Shown here piece after piece: positions 53,863-62,838 of a DNA stretch of 64,000 bases (the stretch's first letter is position 1; every line of letters starts with the position of its first letter). The translations under genes and the position numbers were made by a program. The stretch is from Improbicoccus pseudotrichonymphae (GTDB lineage: Bacteria; Bacillota; Clostridia; Oscillospirales; Acutalibacteraceae), in assembly GCA_036322855.1 (NCBI GenBank), contig AP027924.1, positions 496,001 to 560,000 of the forward strand, written 5' to 3'. The notes beneath the pieces are model-generated. The model saw nothing but the letters and a program-made list of their open reading frames with translations, was not told where the DNA came from and did no database searches.

Positions 53863-55221
53863 ATGTTCGGAAAAAAGAAGAGAATCGTAAGTATTATACT
53901 TAGTTTCTTACTTTTCGAGCACAATATAATCAGCTGCAACGCTGACGTTTCTGTTAAAAAACCTAATTCGGGATATGTGAGTGGAAATATAGCGAAAAAA
54001 AGAAAAACTAGCCCAAAAGAAACAAAGGAATATGAAAGGAGTACACTAGAACAAATATGTAAATTTTTTAAAGATATGAATTTACCTGAAGAAATATATG
54101 AGCTTTTAAATAAGCTTTTAAAAAATGGGTCAGATTTGTTTAGGCTATTAAGTCCTGGAATGCTTATGGCATTGATTTTGGAGATTTTCCGAAGGGAGAA
54201 AAATTCCAACAGTGAAGAAATTAAAAAAGAAATTGAAAAAATAGTAAATCAGAAGGTTCAAGATGAAATAACAAAAATATCAAAAACAAAAAAAGATAAT
54301 CGCGTAAGCCAAAGGATTGGTTTGCGGAATCTGGGTAATAGCTGTTACTTTAGTGCTTTTTTACATAACATCAACTCCGTTCCATTCATTAGAGAACGTC
54401 TTCGGGAAGAAGCTAGGAATGAAAATAGTAAAAATAAGGACTTAAGTATTAAAATTTTAGAAATGCTAAATTATATTAATGGCCATTCTTCAAAAAGCTA
54501 TAACGAATTGGAAAAATTGTATGAAGAAATACGTGGGATTATATTACCGAGTAAGCCTACTACAACAACACGGTGGGATTTTGGTTTTCCGCCGCAGAAT
54601 GATGCTTGTGAATTTATTGGTTTAATTTTATCAAAGTTTTTTTCGCATGAAACCTATGGAAAAATTGTTTGGTTTGAGGTTCGCGCCGGACAAGACATAA
54701 AAGATTTTAAAGAATTGTTTCGCTTTACGATTTTCGAACTGCGGCAAGAAGCTGACTATTGTGGTAGTGGTAAGAATGGAGAAGAAGCGGCTAAAGAAAA
54801 AGAAGAGTACGTTTTGAGTAAATGGGAAAGTAGTAAAAACGACTTTCGACCTCGAGATTTTTTAGGAGAAGATTACGTTATCGTAAACGTGTCTAGACAT
54901 ACTACTTCTATGGAAACTAATCCAAAGACTGGCAAGAAACATTGCGCTACCAAATATTTGAAAGAAGTGAATATTCCTTTAACTTTTAAGGATGAAGTTG
55001 ATAATACTGCTTATGATGCAGTATCCTTTGTGTGGCGTTCACCTACCGACAGCGTCATGAGTAGCCATTACACGGCTTATTTTTCAGAAAAAGACGTATT
55101 TGGAGAAAAACAGTGGTTTTGTGCTAACGACGGTAAAATCACATCTCACAAAATTAAAGACGTGGAAAAAGCAATCAAAAATGCAACATGTGTGATTTAC
55201 AAAGTCATAGATCCGTCCTAG
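53863..55221 (+). CDS. Secreted ubiquitin-specific protease-like protein
   Basis: A bacterial protein with the signature boxes of eukaryotic peptidase family C19 (USP deubiquitinases), 452 aa from ATG 53863 with a GAGGTG site. A signal peptide spans residues 1-28 (KKKRIVSIILSFLLF). A charged helical region of about 120 residues leads to the catalytic domain. The Cys box GLRNLGNSCYFSAFLHNI has Cys161; PPQNDACEFIGLILSKF matches the QQDA.EF box; SHYTAYF has His402; and WFCANDGKI supplies Asp423. All three catalytic residues are present. The zinc-finger cysteines of many USPs are not obvious. It probably acts on ubiquitin or a ubiquitin-like tag in a eukaryotic host, which is inferred. Confidence 0.85.
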   Translation: MFGKKKRIVSIILSFLLFEHNIISCNADVSVKKPNSGYVSGNIAKKRKTSPKETKEYERSTLEQICKFFKDMNLPEEIYELLNKLLKNGSDLFRLLSPGMLMALILEIFRREKNSNSEEIKKEIEKIVNQKVQDEITKISKTKKDNRVSQRIGLRNLGNSCYFSAFLHNINSVPFIRERLREEARNENSKNKDLSIKILEMLNYINGHSSKSYNELEKLYEEIRGIILPSKPTTTTRWDFGFPPQNDACEFIGLILSKFFSHETYGKIVWFEVRAGQDIKDFKELFRFTIFELRQEADYCGSGKNGEEAAKEKEEYVLSKWESSKNDFRPRDFLGEDYVIVNVSRHTTSMETNPKTGKKHCATKYLKEVNIPLTFKDEVDNTAYDAVSFVWRSPTDSVMSSHYTAYFSEKDVFGEKQWFCANDGKITSHKIKDVEKAIKNATCVIYKVIDPS

Positions 55222-55915
55222 TGAACTCTTTTCTTATTTTTTGATATGTTGATAATGGGTCATCTGAGAGGATTATTGGTCTTCCAACGACTATGAAATC
55301 GCTTCCCTCTCTTCTTGCTTTTTCCGGAGTGGCGACGCGCACTTGGTCGTCTTTGATATCCGTTTTTTCATAACGTATTCCCGGTGTTATACATAATAGA
55401 TCGCTGAATTTATTTTTTACTCGCCTAACCTCTTTAACCGAACAAATTATTCCACTTAAATTACAATCAAAGGCATTATTTGCATAAGCCAAAACTACGC
55501 TGTCAAGATTTTCGTTTGTGAAAATTTCTTTCCTAAGACTTTTCTTGGGCATACTTGTCAAAACAGTAACTGCAAAAATCTTTGTTGTGCTGTTTTTCGC
55601 TGCATCCCCGGCACGCATCATCATTTCTTTTCCGCCAGAGGCATGAACCGTTATAAAATCGACTTCTAATTCAACTAAATTCGAAACCGCTTTAAAAACC
55701 GTGTTTGGAATATCGTGAAGCTTTAAATCTAAAAATATCTTAAAATCAAATTTTTTTTTAATTTTTCTAATAATATCCGGACCAAATTTATAAAAAAGCT
55801 CCATGCCGATTTTTATAAATAAATCCTCTTGCTGAAATTTCTCTAGAAAATCAAATATTTGATTGTCTGAAAAATCGCAGGCTACAATAACATCTTTTTG
55901 TGGTTTGAAAAGCAT
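55205..55915 (-). CDS. pyrF: Orotidine 5'-phosphate decarboxylase
   Basis: Last step of UMP synthesis, 236 aa from ATG 55915 with AGAGG. The strand VACDFSD is at the start. The catalytic charged network KIFLDLKLHDIPNTV (Asp, Lys, Asp) is near residue 65, and the C-terminal VVGRPIILSDDP phosphate-binding loop is present. It is the longer group 1 type of fold. It overlaps the convergent USP-like gene by 17 bp. No other pyr genes are in the window. Confidence 0.95.
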   Translation of the reverse strand: MLFKPQKDVIVACDFSDNQIFDFLEKFQQEDLFIKIGMELFYKFGPDIIRKIKKKFDFKIFLDLKLHDIPNTVFKAVSNLVELEVDFITVHASGGKEMMMRAGDAAKNSTTKIFAVTVLTSMPKKSLRKEIFTNENLDSVVLAYANNAFDCNLSGIICSVKEVRRVKNKFSDLLCITPGIRYEKTDIKDDQVRVATPEKARREGSDFIVVGRPIILSDDPLSTYQKIRKEFTRTDL

Positions 55916-55951
55916 CAAAACCTCTAACGGCAAAATAACTTAAGTCAGTTT

Positions 55952-56998
55952 TTATAAATTTAAATTTTTTATTTGAACCAAATGCGCAATCCCGGGTATG
56001 GTTTCTCCTTGTTTAAAAGAAGTAGGGGACATTAATGCGCCGGTGGCTATAAAGAGTATATTGTTCAGTTCACGTTTTAGCATTCTTTGAAGCACAACCG
56101 AACACAAAACAGAAGCAGAACATCCGCACCCGGAACCTCCGGCGTGGACATCCTGTTTTTCTTTATGATAAATCATAAGACCACAATCATTATAATTGTC
56201 TCTAATCTTAAACCCTTCTTTTTCTATCAGTTTTCTAACTAACTTTGCTCCAACTTCACCCAAATCTCCAGTCAAAATTAGATCGTAGTCCGAGGGCACG
56301 GTGTCTGTACCTCTCAAGAAGTCCACAATAGTTTGTGCCGCCGCCGGAGCCATAGCAGCACCCATATTCGACGAATCATTTACACCAAAATCCAATATTT
56401 TTCCTATCAAAAATTTTTCTATGCAAGGATAGCTTCGCTTATTTTTGTTAAACTTGTCCATCATTTGTTTGTTGCTAACCACAGCCGCTCCGGAACCGGT
56501 TACTGTCCATTGAGCACACGGGGTTCTCTGACCACCATATTCTAAAGGAAATCTGTATTGACGTTCTGCTGAACAAAAATGCGAAGACGTAACCGCGATT
56601 GAATTTTCAGCAAATCCCGAATCCACCATTACGGCACACAAAATTAAATTTTGGGCCATTGTCGAACACGCGCCAAATTGACCCAAAAACGGTATACCAA
56701 AATTTTTCAATCCAAAAATTGTTGAAAAAGACTGGTCTAATAAGTCCCCGGAAAAAATAATATCTATATTCTCGGATTCTAAATTTGTCTTTCTAAGAGC
56801 TATCTTCACAGCTTCCCTCTGTAATACACCTTCGGCCCTTTCCCAAGAATCTTCCCCGGCAAAAGAATCTTCAAATGTCATATCTAAAAACTTGCCAAGC
56901 GGCCCCTCTGATTCTTTTTTCGAGCCGACCGAAGCAAAACCTGCAATAATAGGGCAATTTCTTGTTTTTATAACTCTGATTTTCGCGTCAAACGCCAC
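55952..56998 (-). CDS. spoVAD: Stage V sporulation protein AD
   Basis: Thiolase-fold protein that helps move dipicolinic acid into and out of spores, 348 aa, start GTG 56998. It has EDSFAGEDSWERAE near residue 45, FGIPFLGQFGACSTMAQN near residue 130, then GSGAAVVSN and a C-terminal GSGCGCSASVL. spoVAC and spoVAE, its normal partners, are not adjacent, so the spoVA operon is broken or reduced. It binds DPA in the known family. DPA precursors come from dapA and lysC in this window. Confidence 0.92.
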   Translation of the reverse strand: MAFDAKIRVIKTRNCPIIAGFASVGSKKESEGPLGKFLDMTFEDSFAGEDSWERAEGVLQREAVKIALRKTNLESENIDIIFSGDLLDQSFSTIFGLKNFGIPFLGQFGACSTMAQNLILCAVMVDSGFAENSIAVTSSHFCSAERQYRFPLEYGGQRTPCAQWTVTGSGAAVVSNKQMMDKFNKNKRSYPCIEKFLIGKILDFGVNDSSNMGAAMAPAAAQTIVDFLRGTDTVPSDYDLILTGDLGEVGAKLVRKLIEKEGFKIRDNYNDCGLMIYHKEKQDVHAGGSGCGCSASVLCSVVLQRMLKRELNNILFIATGALMSPTSFKQGETIPGIAHLVQIKNLNL

Positions 56999-57040
56999 AA
57001 CAAATCACACTCTTGTCAAAACAAATCAGCTAATATCTCT

Positions 57041-57832
57041 TTACCAATATTCCTGTCTTTTTAGAAAACAAACACCTACCAAACAGCTAACTACAACATA
57101 TGACAAACAAGCAATCGAATACAAAATAATGGATTCTTTTGACGTAAAATTCATACCGTGAAATAAATGAACAAACCAGTAATTTCCTGAAATTATTTCA
57201 ACATTGAACCACATTTTAATCAAATTATCCAGATATACCAAACACGGTGGAACTGCCATAAAACAAGCCAAGACAGCTATAATCAAAGGCGACGTTTTTT
57301 TTATCAAAAAGGCCAACATAACTAAAACAAAACAAAATGTAATGAGAGACAGTTCATAAAAACCAATTATTCTCAAACTTCCCAAAAAACTGTTCTGGTT
57401 AAATTCTCCCAAACCAAAAAAATACCAACCAGAAAAAAATCCGGACAAGGTGTTCAAAAGAAGAAAAATCGTTGCAATGCAACAAGAGGAAAAAATTTTA
57501 GAAAAATAAATCTTAAATCTGCTCACGCCCCTTATCAGCATTCTTTCAATACCATTAGAACTAAATTCATACGCCAAAAACATAGCAATAAAAGTTGATG
57601 TAATAATTGTATACATGATCTCAACTCCGCTATTCAAAAAATAGAAAGCGTTGACATTTAAAAGTTTGACTACATCAATTTCCGCATTTGGGCTTAGTCC
57701 GAATGATAATTTTATAAACGTTGGAGTAAAATATGCGATAAAACAAACCAATACCGCCGAACAAAGAAGAAAAACATAAAAAGACTTTCTTCTAAATAAC
57801 TTGTACATATCTGCTGAAAAAACACAAAACAT
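57041..57832 (-). CDS. ABC-2 type permease
   Basis: 263 aa from ATG 57832 (AGAGGTG 9 bases upstream), with about six hydrophobic segments. The first follows a basic YKLFRRKS loop (residues 7-14), a typical ABC-2 start, and EFSSNGIERMLIRGVSRFKIYFSK in the middle is the intracellular coupling stretch. It lies 31 bases or so after its ATPase partner (57864-58832). Such pairs export peptides, lipids or antibiotics. The substrate is unknown. Confidence 0.82.
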   Translation of the reverse strand: MFCVFSADMYKLFRRKSFYVFLLCSAVLVCFIAYFTPTFIKLSFGLSPNAEIDVVKLLNVNAFYFLNSGVEIMYTIITSTFIAMFLAYEFSSNGIERMLIRGVSRFKIYFSKIFSSCCIATIFLLLNTLSGFFSGWYFFGLGEFNQNSFLGSLRIIGFYELSLITFCFVLVMLAFLIKKTSPLIIAVLACFMAVPPCLVYLDNLIKMWFNVEIISGNYWFVHLFHGMNFTSKESIILYSIACLSYVVVSCLVGVCFLKRQEYW

Positions 57833-57863
57833 AGCTATCATCACCTCTGTTTAAATTAAAAAC

Positions 57864-58832
57864 CTACGCATCTTCATTCTCTTCATGATCATGATCGTCA
57901 ACTTTATCGCTGTTTGAATTTTTCTCATCAGCACGTTCCATGGTCTTTATGAAATAATCTTCGTAATCTCCCCCCTCGGCTCTGATATACTCAATGATAA
58001 TCTCATGTTCTGCCAAAAGCTTACTTATTACATTCAAGTTTGATTTGTCTGTAAAGAACTTAATCTCCCTATCTTCTATGCGATAATCCGATAGATTTAA
58101 TTTATCAATGATCAAATCGATTGCGCTCTTAGTATCATTCACCTTAAGTACTATACATGGCTTAACTCTTTCCTTCAATTCTTCACTGCTAAACTCTTCT
58201 ATCAGTCTTCCTTTGCCTATAAAACCATAATCTGTGACAATTTTCGGAAGCTCATTTACCAAATGGCTAGAAATCATTATAGTAACACCTTTTTGGTGCA
58301 AATCAGTTATCATACTTCTGATTTCTTTTATGCCTACTGGGTCCAAACCGTTTGTTGGTTCGTCCAAAACCAAAAATTCTGGCTCACCAAGAAGAGAAAT
58401 AGACAAGCTTAAACGTTGTTTCATTCCCAAAGAAAAATGTCCAGATGGTTTGTTACCTACATCACCGAGACCCATCAAATCTAAAATTTCATCTGATTTT
58501 TTTTTGTCTTTTATTTTTAAACTTTTTCTTTGAACTTCCATATTTTCTTTGGCACTCAAATAACGATAAAAAGAAGTTTCTCCAAAAGATGCACTTACCT
58601 TTAAACGCCAATCCGGTTTTTCTTGAAATTCATCAGAAAAATTAACTTCCCCCGAGGTTGGTGAAACCAGACCGAAAATCATCTTCATGGTTGTGCTTTT
58701 TCCAGCTCCATTTCTTCCCACCAAACCATATACTGCACCTTTCTTTATATTTATATTTATATCACCAATAATTTTCTTTTTTTTATAAATCTTGGTTAAA
58801 TTCTTAGTCCTTAAAATGTAATCTGTTTCCAT
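57864..58832 (-). CDS. ABC-2 type ATPase
   Basis: 322 aa, AAGGAGG upstream of ATG 58832. Walker A GRNGAGKSTT near residue 38, signature SLGMKQRLSLS near residue 135, Walker B EFLVLDEPTNGLDP near residue 155. A C-terminal domain of about 100 residues ends in an acidic His/Asp tail (DDHDHEENED), which may bind metal. It is of the BcrA/YtrB-like exporter type and operonic with the permease downstream. Confidence 0.88.
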   Translation of the reverse strand: METDYILRTKNLTKIYKKKKIIGDININIKKGAVYGLVGRNGAGKSTTMKMIFGLVSPTSGEVNFSDEFQEKPDWRLKVSASFGETSFYRYLSAKENMEVQRKSLKIKDKKKSDEILDLMGLGDVGNKPSGHFSLGMKQRLSLSISLLGEPEFLVLDEPTNGLDPVGIKEIRSMITDLHQKGVTIMISSHLVNELPKIVTDYGFIGKGRLIEEFSSEELKERVKPCIVLKVNDTKSAIDLIIDKLNLSDYRIEDREIKFFTDKSNLNVISKLLAEHEIIIEYIRAEGGDYEDYFIKTMERADEKNSNSDKVDDHDHEENEDA

Positions 58833-58924
58833 CGAACAAATCCTCCTTTCACACTACTTCCCAAAAAACCATCAACGGTTTTCTAAGATTTTATAACTTT
58901 ACAACATATTTATCAAACTAAAAT

Positions 58925-60460
58925 TCAATTCTTATTTATTTTTTTAAATAAACCAGAAATCAAAATGAAAATTTTTCTAAACTCGAAAGAATTCATGAAT
59001 AAAATTAAATTTATAGGAAAAATCAACATAAAACATACGGAAAATCTTAAAAAAATTTGAAAAACCAAACTCAAATTTATCATATTTAAACCAAAAATCA
59101 ACAAATTACACAAATAAAAATACAACAACGTCAAAAAAAGATATACAACATATTCCTTATAGTAATTTACTAATTTTTTTTTAAAAATCAACTTATAAAT
59201 AAAAAATGGCTGAAAAATAAAAGGAATCAACAACGTACTTAATATATTTCCTAAAAATATTCCGGTAACACCTATATTTTTGGACAAAAAATAAGAAAAA
59301 ACAAAATTAAATAATGCCTCAAATATTGGACAAAATCTGTCCTGAGAGTAAATCCCGGCGCTTATCTTAGTCATATCCACACATTGTTTCATTCCGCAAA
59401 TATATAAACTGATGGTCATTATTCCTACCGTAAAATCAGAAAATAAAAAAACACCACCACCCATCCATAATTTCATGAATGTATTTGCAATCATGAAAAA
59501 TGCAACAGACAAGAATGAGTATAATAAAAAATTTAAAAAATATAAAACTTTAAAATTTTCGTAAATCTTATCATTCGTCTCGGTATTAAGAAAATTCCCA
59601 AAACTCGCGCTTATCCCATTAAATAACTCGCCGGAAATACCTAAAATAGCATTAATAATGAGACAATAACTGTAATATATACCATTTACATTCAATGGGA
59701 TGTTTAGAAAAGCTATAAGACCAGGTATTCTCCCGGCGCAAGCACCGCCTATTTTATGATAGAACAAGGACTTAATATTTTCAGCTATTTCCTTTCTTTC
59801 TGTTTTTTCAAATTTTGATGCATTTTTTAAATTTACATGGGAATAATGTTTTTTGAATAAAAAGGCGATTATCGTATTCTCCAATAAATTAGAAATAATT
59901 TTTAAGATAATATATACCTCAAAGGATTTTAATACACCTAAAGAAAGCATTCTTAAGGTAAAAAACAAAATACTGACAAAAATCTTCACTATGTTATTTA
60001 AGTAATTTTTCTGGTCTACCATAAACATTATTCGTCTGTGAAAAAACAGATAAGAAGATGTTACATCAAAAATATAAAGAAAAAAAACTTTTCCGATAAA
60101 AACCTCCGGCAAACCACTATCCATTCTTCTCAGAATAAATAAAAATGAAATGCACCCCAACGCAAAGATAACAATCGAAACAATTAAATAGATTTTTTTT
60201 ATAAAATTGAGTAGAGTTGCAATCTTATTCCATTTTTTTTCCGCAATTAATTTATACAATTTATAATTCATGCCATAACCTATACCAAGCTCCGTTATGG
60301 ACAATACAGAAACGATATTTGAAAAAACAGCATCTAAGCCCATGGCTTCAAGCCCAAGCATGTAATGCATTTTTTTTCTCAAAAAAAACGTAGTAACAAT
60401 AAAAACGAAATATCCGATAAAATTTACTGCAACGTTCACAAATATTTTCTTAGTTCTCAT
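58925..60460 (-). CDS. Polysaccharide flippase, MOP superfamily
   Basis: 511 aa, about 12-14 membrane helices, similar to Wzx/RfbX/capsule exporters: KKIFVNVAVNFIGYFVFIVTTFF at the start, ELGIGYGMNYKLYKLIAEK in the first loop, and a GISGELFNGISASFGNF stretch. The start ATG 60460 overlaps the last 4 bases of the glycosyltransferase gene upstream, so they are coupled. Likely flips a lipid-linked oligosaccharide across the membrane. The glycan is unknown. Confidence 0.82.
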   Translation of the reverse strand: MRTKKIFVNVAVNFIGYFVFIVTTFFLRKKMHYMLGLEAMGLDAVFSNIVSVLSITELGIGYGMNYKLYKLIAEKKWNKIATLLNFIKKIYLIVSIVIFALGCISFLFILRRMDSGLPEVFIGKVFFLYIFDVTSSYLFFHRRIMFMVDQKNYLNNIVKIFVSILFFTLRMLSLGVLKSFEVYIILKIISNLLENTIIAFLFKKHYSHVNLKNASKFEKTERKEIAENIKSLFYHKIGGACAGRIPGLIAFLNIPLNVNGIYYSYCLIINAILGISGELFNGISASFGNFLNTETNDKIYENFKVLYFLNFLLYSFLSVAFFMIANTFMKLWMGGGVFLFSDFTVGIMTISLYICGMKQCVDMTKISAGIYSQDRFCPIFEALFNFVFSYFLSKNIGVTGIFLGNILSTLLIPFIFQPFFIYKLIFKKKLVNYYKEYVVYLFLTLLYFYLCNLLIFGLNMINLSLVFQIFLRFSVCFMLIFPINLILFMNSFEFRKIFILISGLFKKINKN

Positions 60461-61590
60461 ATATTATTAAACAATTCAATCCATTTTTTTACTATTTTAT
60501 CTTTTTCGAATTTCTCAAAATCCAAAATACACTTTTTTGAAAAATTATTTCTTATATTGAGATTTTCAATGAGAAAATCTATTTTATTCGCCATATTATT
60601 TATATCATAATTGTCTATTAAAAATCCATTAATTTCGTTTTTGACTATTTCACTCGGTCCGTGAGGGCAATTAAAACTGACAATTGGCAATAAATTTGCT
60701 TTTGCTTCCAGTAGAACTAAAGGAAATCCTTCTCTTTGCGAAGTCAATACAAAAATAGAATGTTTTTTGTATTCCTCTTTGATATTTTTAAAATTGCATT
60801 TTAAAATTAAATTTTTCTCTAATTTATACTCTTTAATTTTTTCCACTAAAGAATTTTTCTGAGTTCCGTTGCCATAAATATTCCATTTCCAATCTTTGTG
60901 TTTTTTAAAAATAATATTGGCTATCTCGATTGCCATAAGAAAACCTTTTTCCTTTTCTAATCTGCCAGCCGACATTAAAGATTTTGTATTAGGATCATAT
61001 TCAATTATTTTGGGTTTATCGATGGGATTGTATATTCTGATTATTTTATTGCTTTTGATTTTAAAAATTTTTACATAATCAAGCAAAATTTTATCGGAAA
61101 CCGTTATAATTTTATCGCATGAAATAACAGCCAACTTTCTAAATAACATAGATTTAAACCCACGTTTACTAATGGATTCATGTTCCCAAAAAATTATTTT
61201 GCATCTAATTAATTTTAACTTGGCAAAAATTTTCAATAAAAAAACAAAGGGGATACCCATACTTCCGCTACTTATGACAATTTCTATTTTATTGGATATT
61301 AAATACTTCAGTATTTTAAAAAACGAAACCAAAAAAACATCACGTAGACGAGAATTTTCTGAAAAATTGAATATTCCTAATTTTATTGAATCGTTTACTT
61401 TGTACAGATTTTTATTGAATTTACAGGCAATTATCAAATGAATATCAAAAAATAAGCTCAATTCATTAACAAGATTGACAGTAATTGCCTGATTTCCGCC
61501 GAGTGTGCTAAAATCAAAACCCAAAAAACAAATCTTCTTAATATTAAATACCTCTATGTGAATGATCTGATTTTTATTTAAGAATACCAA
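60457..61590 (-). CDS. Family 4 glycosyltransferase
   Basis: GT-B fold retaining glycosyltransferase, 377 aa or less; the start is uncertain (TTG 61590, with AGAGGT lying inside the first 20 codons suggesting a later one). The N-terminal domain has CFLGFDFSTLGGNQAITVNLVN. The C-terminal domain has AGRLEKEKGFLMAIEIA, YGNGTQKNSL and the EREGFPLVLLEA-like SQREGFPLVLLEA motif with the conserved E-x7-E. It is operonic with the flippase. It probably builds a surface glycan. Confidence 0.88.
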   Translation of the reverse strand: MVFLNKNQIIHIEVFNIKKICFLGFDFSTLGGNQAITVNLVNELSLFFDIHLIIACKFNKNLYKVNDSIKLGIFNFSENSRLRDVFLVSFFKILKYLISNKIEIVISSGSMGIPFVFLLKIFAKLKLIRCKIIFWEHESISKRGFKSMLFRKLAVISCDKIITVSDKILLDYVKIFKIKSNKIIRIYNPIDKPKIIEYDPNTKSLMSAGRLEKEKGFLMAIEIANIIFKKHKDWKWNIYGNGTQKNSLVEKIKEYKLEKNLILKCNFKNIKEEYKKHSIFVLTSQREGFPLVLLEAKANLLPIVSFNCPHGPSEIVKNEINGFLIDNYDINNMANKIDFLIENLNIRNNFSKKCILDFEKFEKDKIVKKWIELFNNI

Positions 61591-61614
61591 TTAATAATTA
61601 AATTGAAAAATTAT

Positions 61615-61643
61615 TTGATTTTTTAAAAGATGGAAGATAGAAT
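61615..61643 (+). promoter_or_regulatory. Promoter of the SRP RNA
   Basis: TTGATT (61615-61620), 17-base spacer, TAGAAT (61638-61643), ending just before the start of the SRP RNA hairpin. Two and one mismatches from consensus. Confidence 0.5.
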
Positions 61644-61645
61644 AG

Positions 61646-61760
61646 GCAGTGCATTGCCCGTGGCTGTAAGTGGTAATATGTTTGCGGAACATGTCAGGCG
61701 AGAAATCGAGCAGCATCAGTAAATTTTATTAGGTGCTTTTAAGTGCGGGCAGTGCACTAA
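61646..61760 (+). ncRNA. ffs: Small SRP RNA (4.5S type)
   Basis: About 115 nt folding as one long hairpin. The 5' end AGTGCATTGCCCG pairs with the 3' end CGGGCAGTGCACT. The apex has the universal SRP helix 8: ATGTCAGG, stem CGA, GAAA tetraloop, stem TCG, AGCAGCA, i.e. the asymmetric and symmetric loops that bind Ffh. No Alu domain, so it is the short form. It sits 40 bases before dapA and partners FtsY (30.4 kb). Confidence 0.88.
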
Positions 61761-61801
61761 AGTGTCGTCATTTTAAATTATTTTTATTTTGGTGTTCTTT
61801 T

Positions 61802-62686
61802 TTGAAGAAGTTAATTTTTAGTGGCTCTGCCGTAGCTCTTGTTACTCCTTTTAGCGCGGATGGTTCGGAAGTGAATTTTGACGTCCTAGAGGAATTAGTA
61901 GAATTTCATAATAAAAACGGAACAAAAGCTTTGGTCGTATGTGCGACGACGGGTGAATTTTCAACATTAAGCAAAAGTGAAAGGAAGAAAATAATAAAGT
62001 TTGTAGTCGACAAAACAAGAAATAGAATTCCGGTAATTGCCGGCGTCGGTGCGAATTGCACAAGAAAGACTTTAAATAATTGTTTGGATGCACAGGAACT
62101 AGGGGCAGATGCTTTTCTTGTAATTACTCCTTATTATAACAAAGCTAATCAGGAGGGATTGTTCAAACATTACGAGTACATAAATGACAGGGTTAATTTG
62201 CCGATTATAATTTATAATAATCCCGCAAGGACATCTGTTAATATTCAACCGGAAACATACAAAAGGCTTTCCGGTTTGAATAATATAAATTCCGTTAAAG
62301 AAGCAAATTCAGACTTAAGTCGATTTTTGATTGTTAAATCTTTATGTAAAAATGATCTGGTATTTTATTCCGGCAATGATGATTTAGCATTGCCCATGAT
62401 GTCAATCGGGGCCAGTGGCGTTATCTCGACGTTTGCTAATATTTTTCCAAAAATCATGAGCAATATATGCGAGTTTTGTTTTGAAAATCGCAAGGACAAA
62501 TCTTTGGATTTATTGTTGAAGTACATAAATATTATGGATTTGCTTTTCTGCGATGTGAATCCAATCCCTGTTAAAAAAGCTTTAAATTTGATGGGATTTA
62601 ATGTTGGAATTCCACGCTTGCCTCTGACAGAATTAAACGATGAAATCTCTGTCAAACTCGATTTGGAAATAAAAAAATTTTTTTGA
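61802..62686 (+). CDS. dapA: 4-hydroxy-tetrahydrodipicolinate synthase
   Basis: Condenses pyruvate with aspartate semialdehyde, first committed step to DAP, lysine and dipicolinic acid; 294 aa from TTG 61802. Earlier in-frame codons lie in the SRP RNA gene. It opens KLIFSGSAVALVTPF. The catalytic Thr pair sits in CATTGEFSTL, the Tyr in ITPYYNKANQEGL, and the Schiff-base Lys in SVKEANSDLSRF. It stands alone. With lysC it supplies DPA to the spore via SpoVA. Confidence 0.94.
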   Translation: MKKLIFSGSAVALVTPFSADGSEVNFDVLEELVEFHNKNGTKALVVCATTGEFSTLSKSERKKIIKFVVDKTRNRIPVIAGVGANCTRKTLNNCLDAQELGADAFLVITPYYNKANQEGLFKHYEYINDRVNLPIIIYNNPARTSVNIQPETYKRLSGLNNINSVKEANSDLSRFLIVKSLCKNDLVFYSGNDDLALPMMSIGASGVISTFANIFPKIMSNICEFCFENRKDKSLDLLLKYINIMDLLFCDVNPIPVKKALNLMGFNVGIPRLPLTELNDEISVKLDLEIKKFF

Positions 62687-62739
62687 CTTCTTGTTTATTA
62701 CGTATTCATACAATATGAAGACAAAAGTTTTTATTATAT

Positions 62740-62787
62740 AAAGCACAAAATCCTGCTTGATGCGATGTCGTCAAGCTTTTGTGCTTT
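62740..62787. terminator. Bidirectional intrinsic terminator
   Basis: Stem AAAGCACAAAA / TTTTGTGCTTT with an inner stem GCTTGA/TCAAGC and loop. A and T runs flank both sides, so it can end dapA transcripts and those of the convergent histidine kinase gene. Confidence 0.8.
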
Positions 62788-62838
62788 GCATTATAAAATT
62801 TATAGTTCTTTGCAAATTAAAATCGCATGGGGAACTTA

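Noticed and set aside
61733..61801. Longer DapA N-terminus starting at 61733
   Set aside because: These bases are the 3' strand of the SRP RNA hairpin, and DapA proteins start at the position matching 61802.
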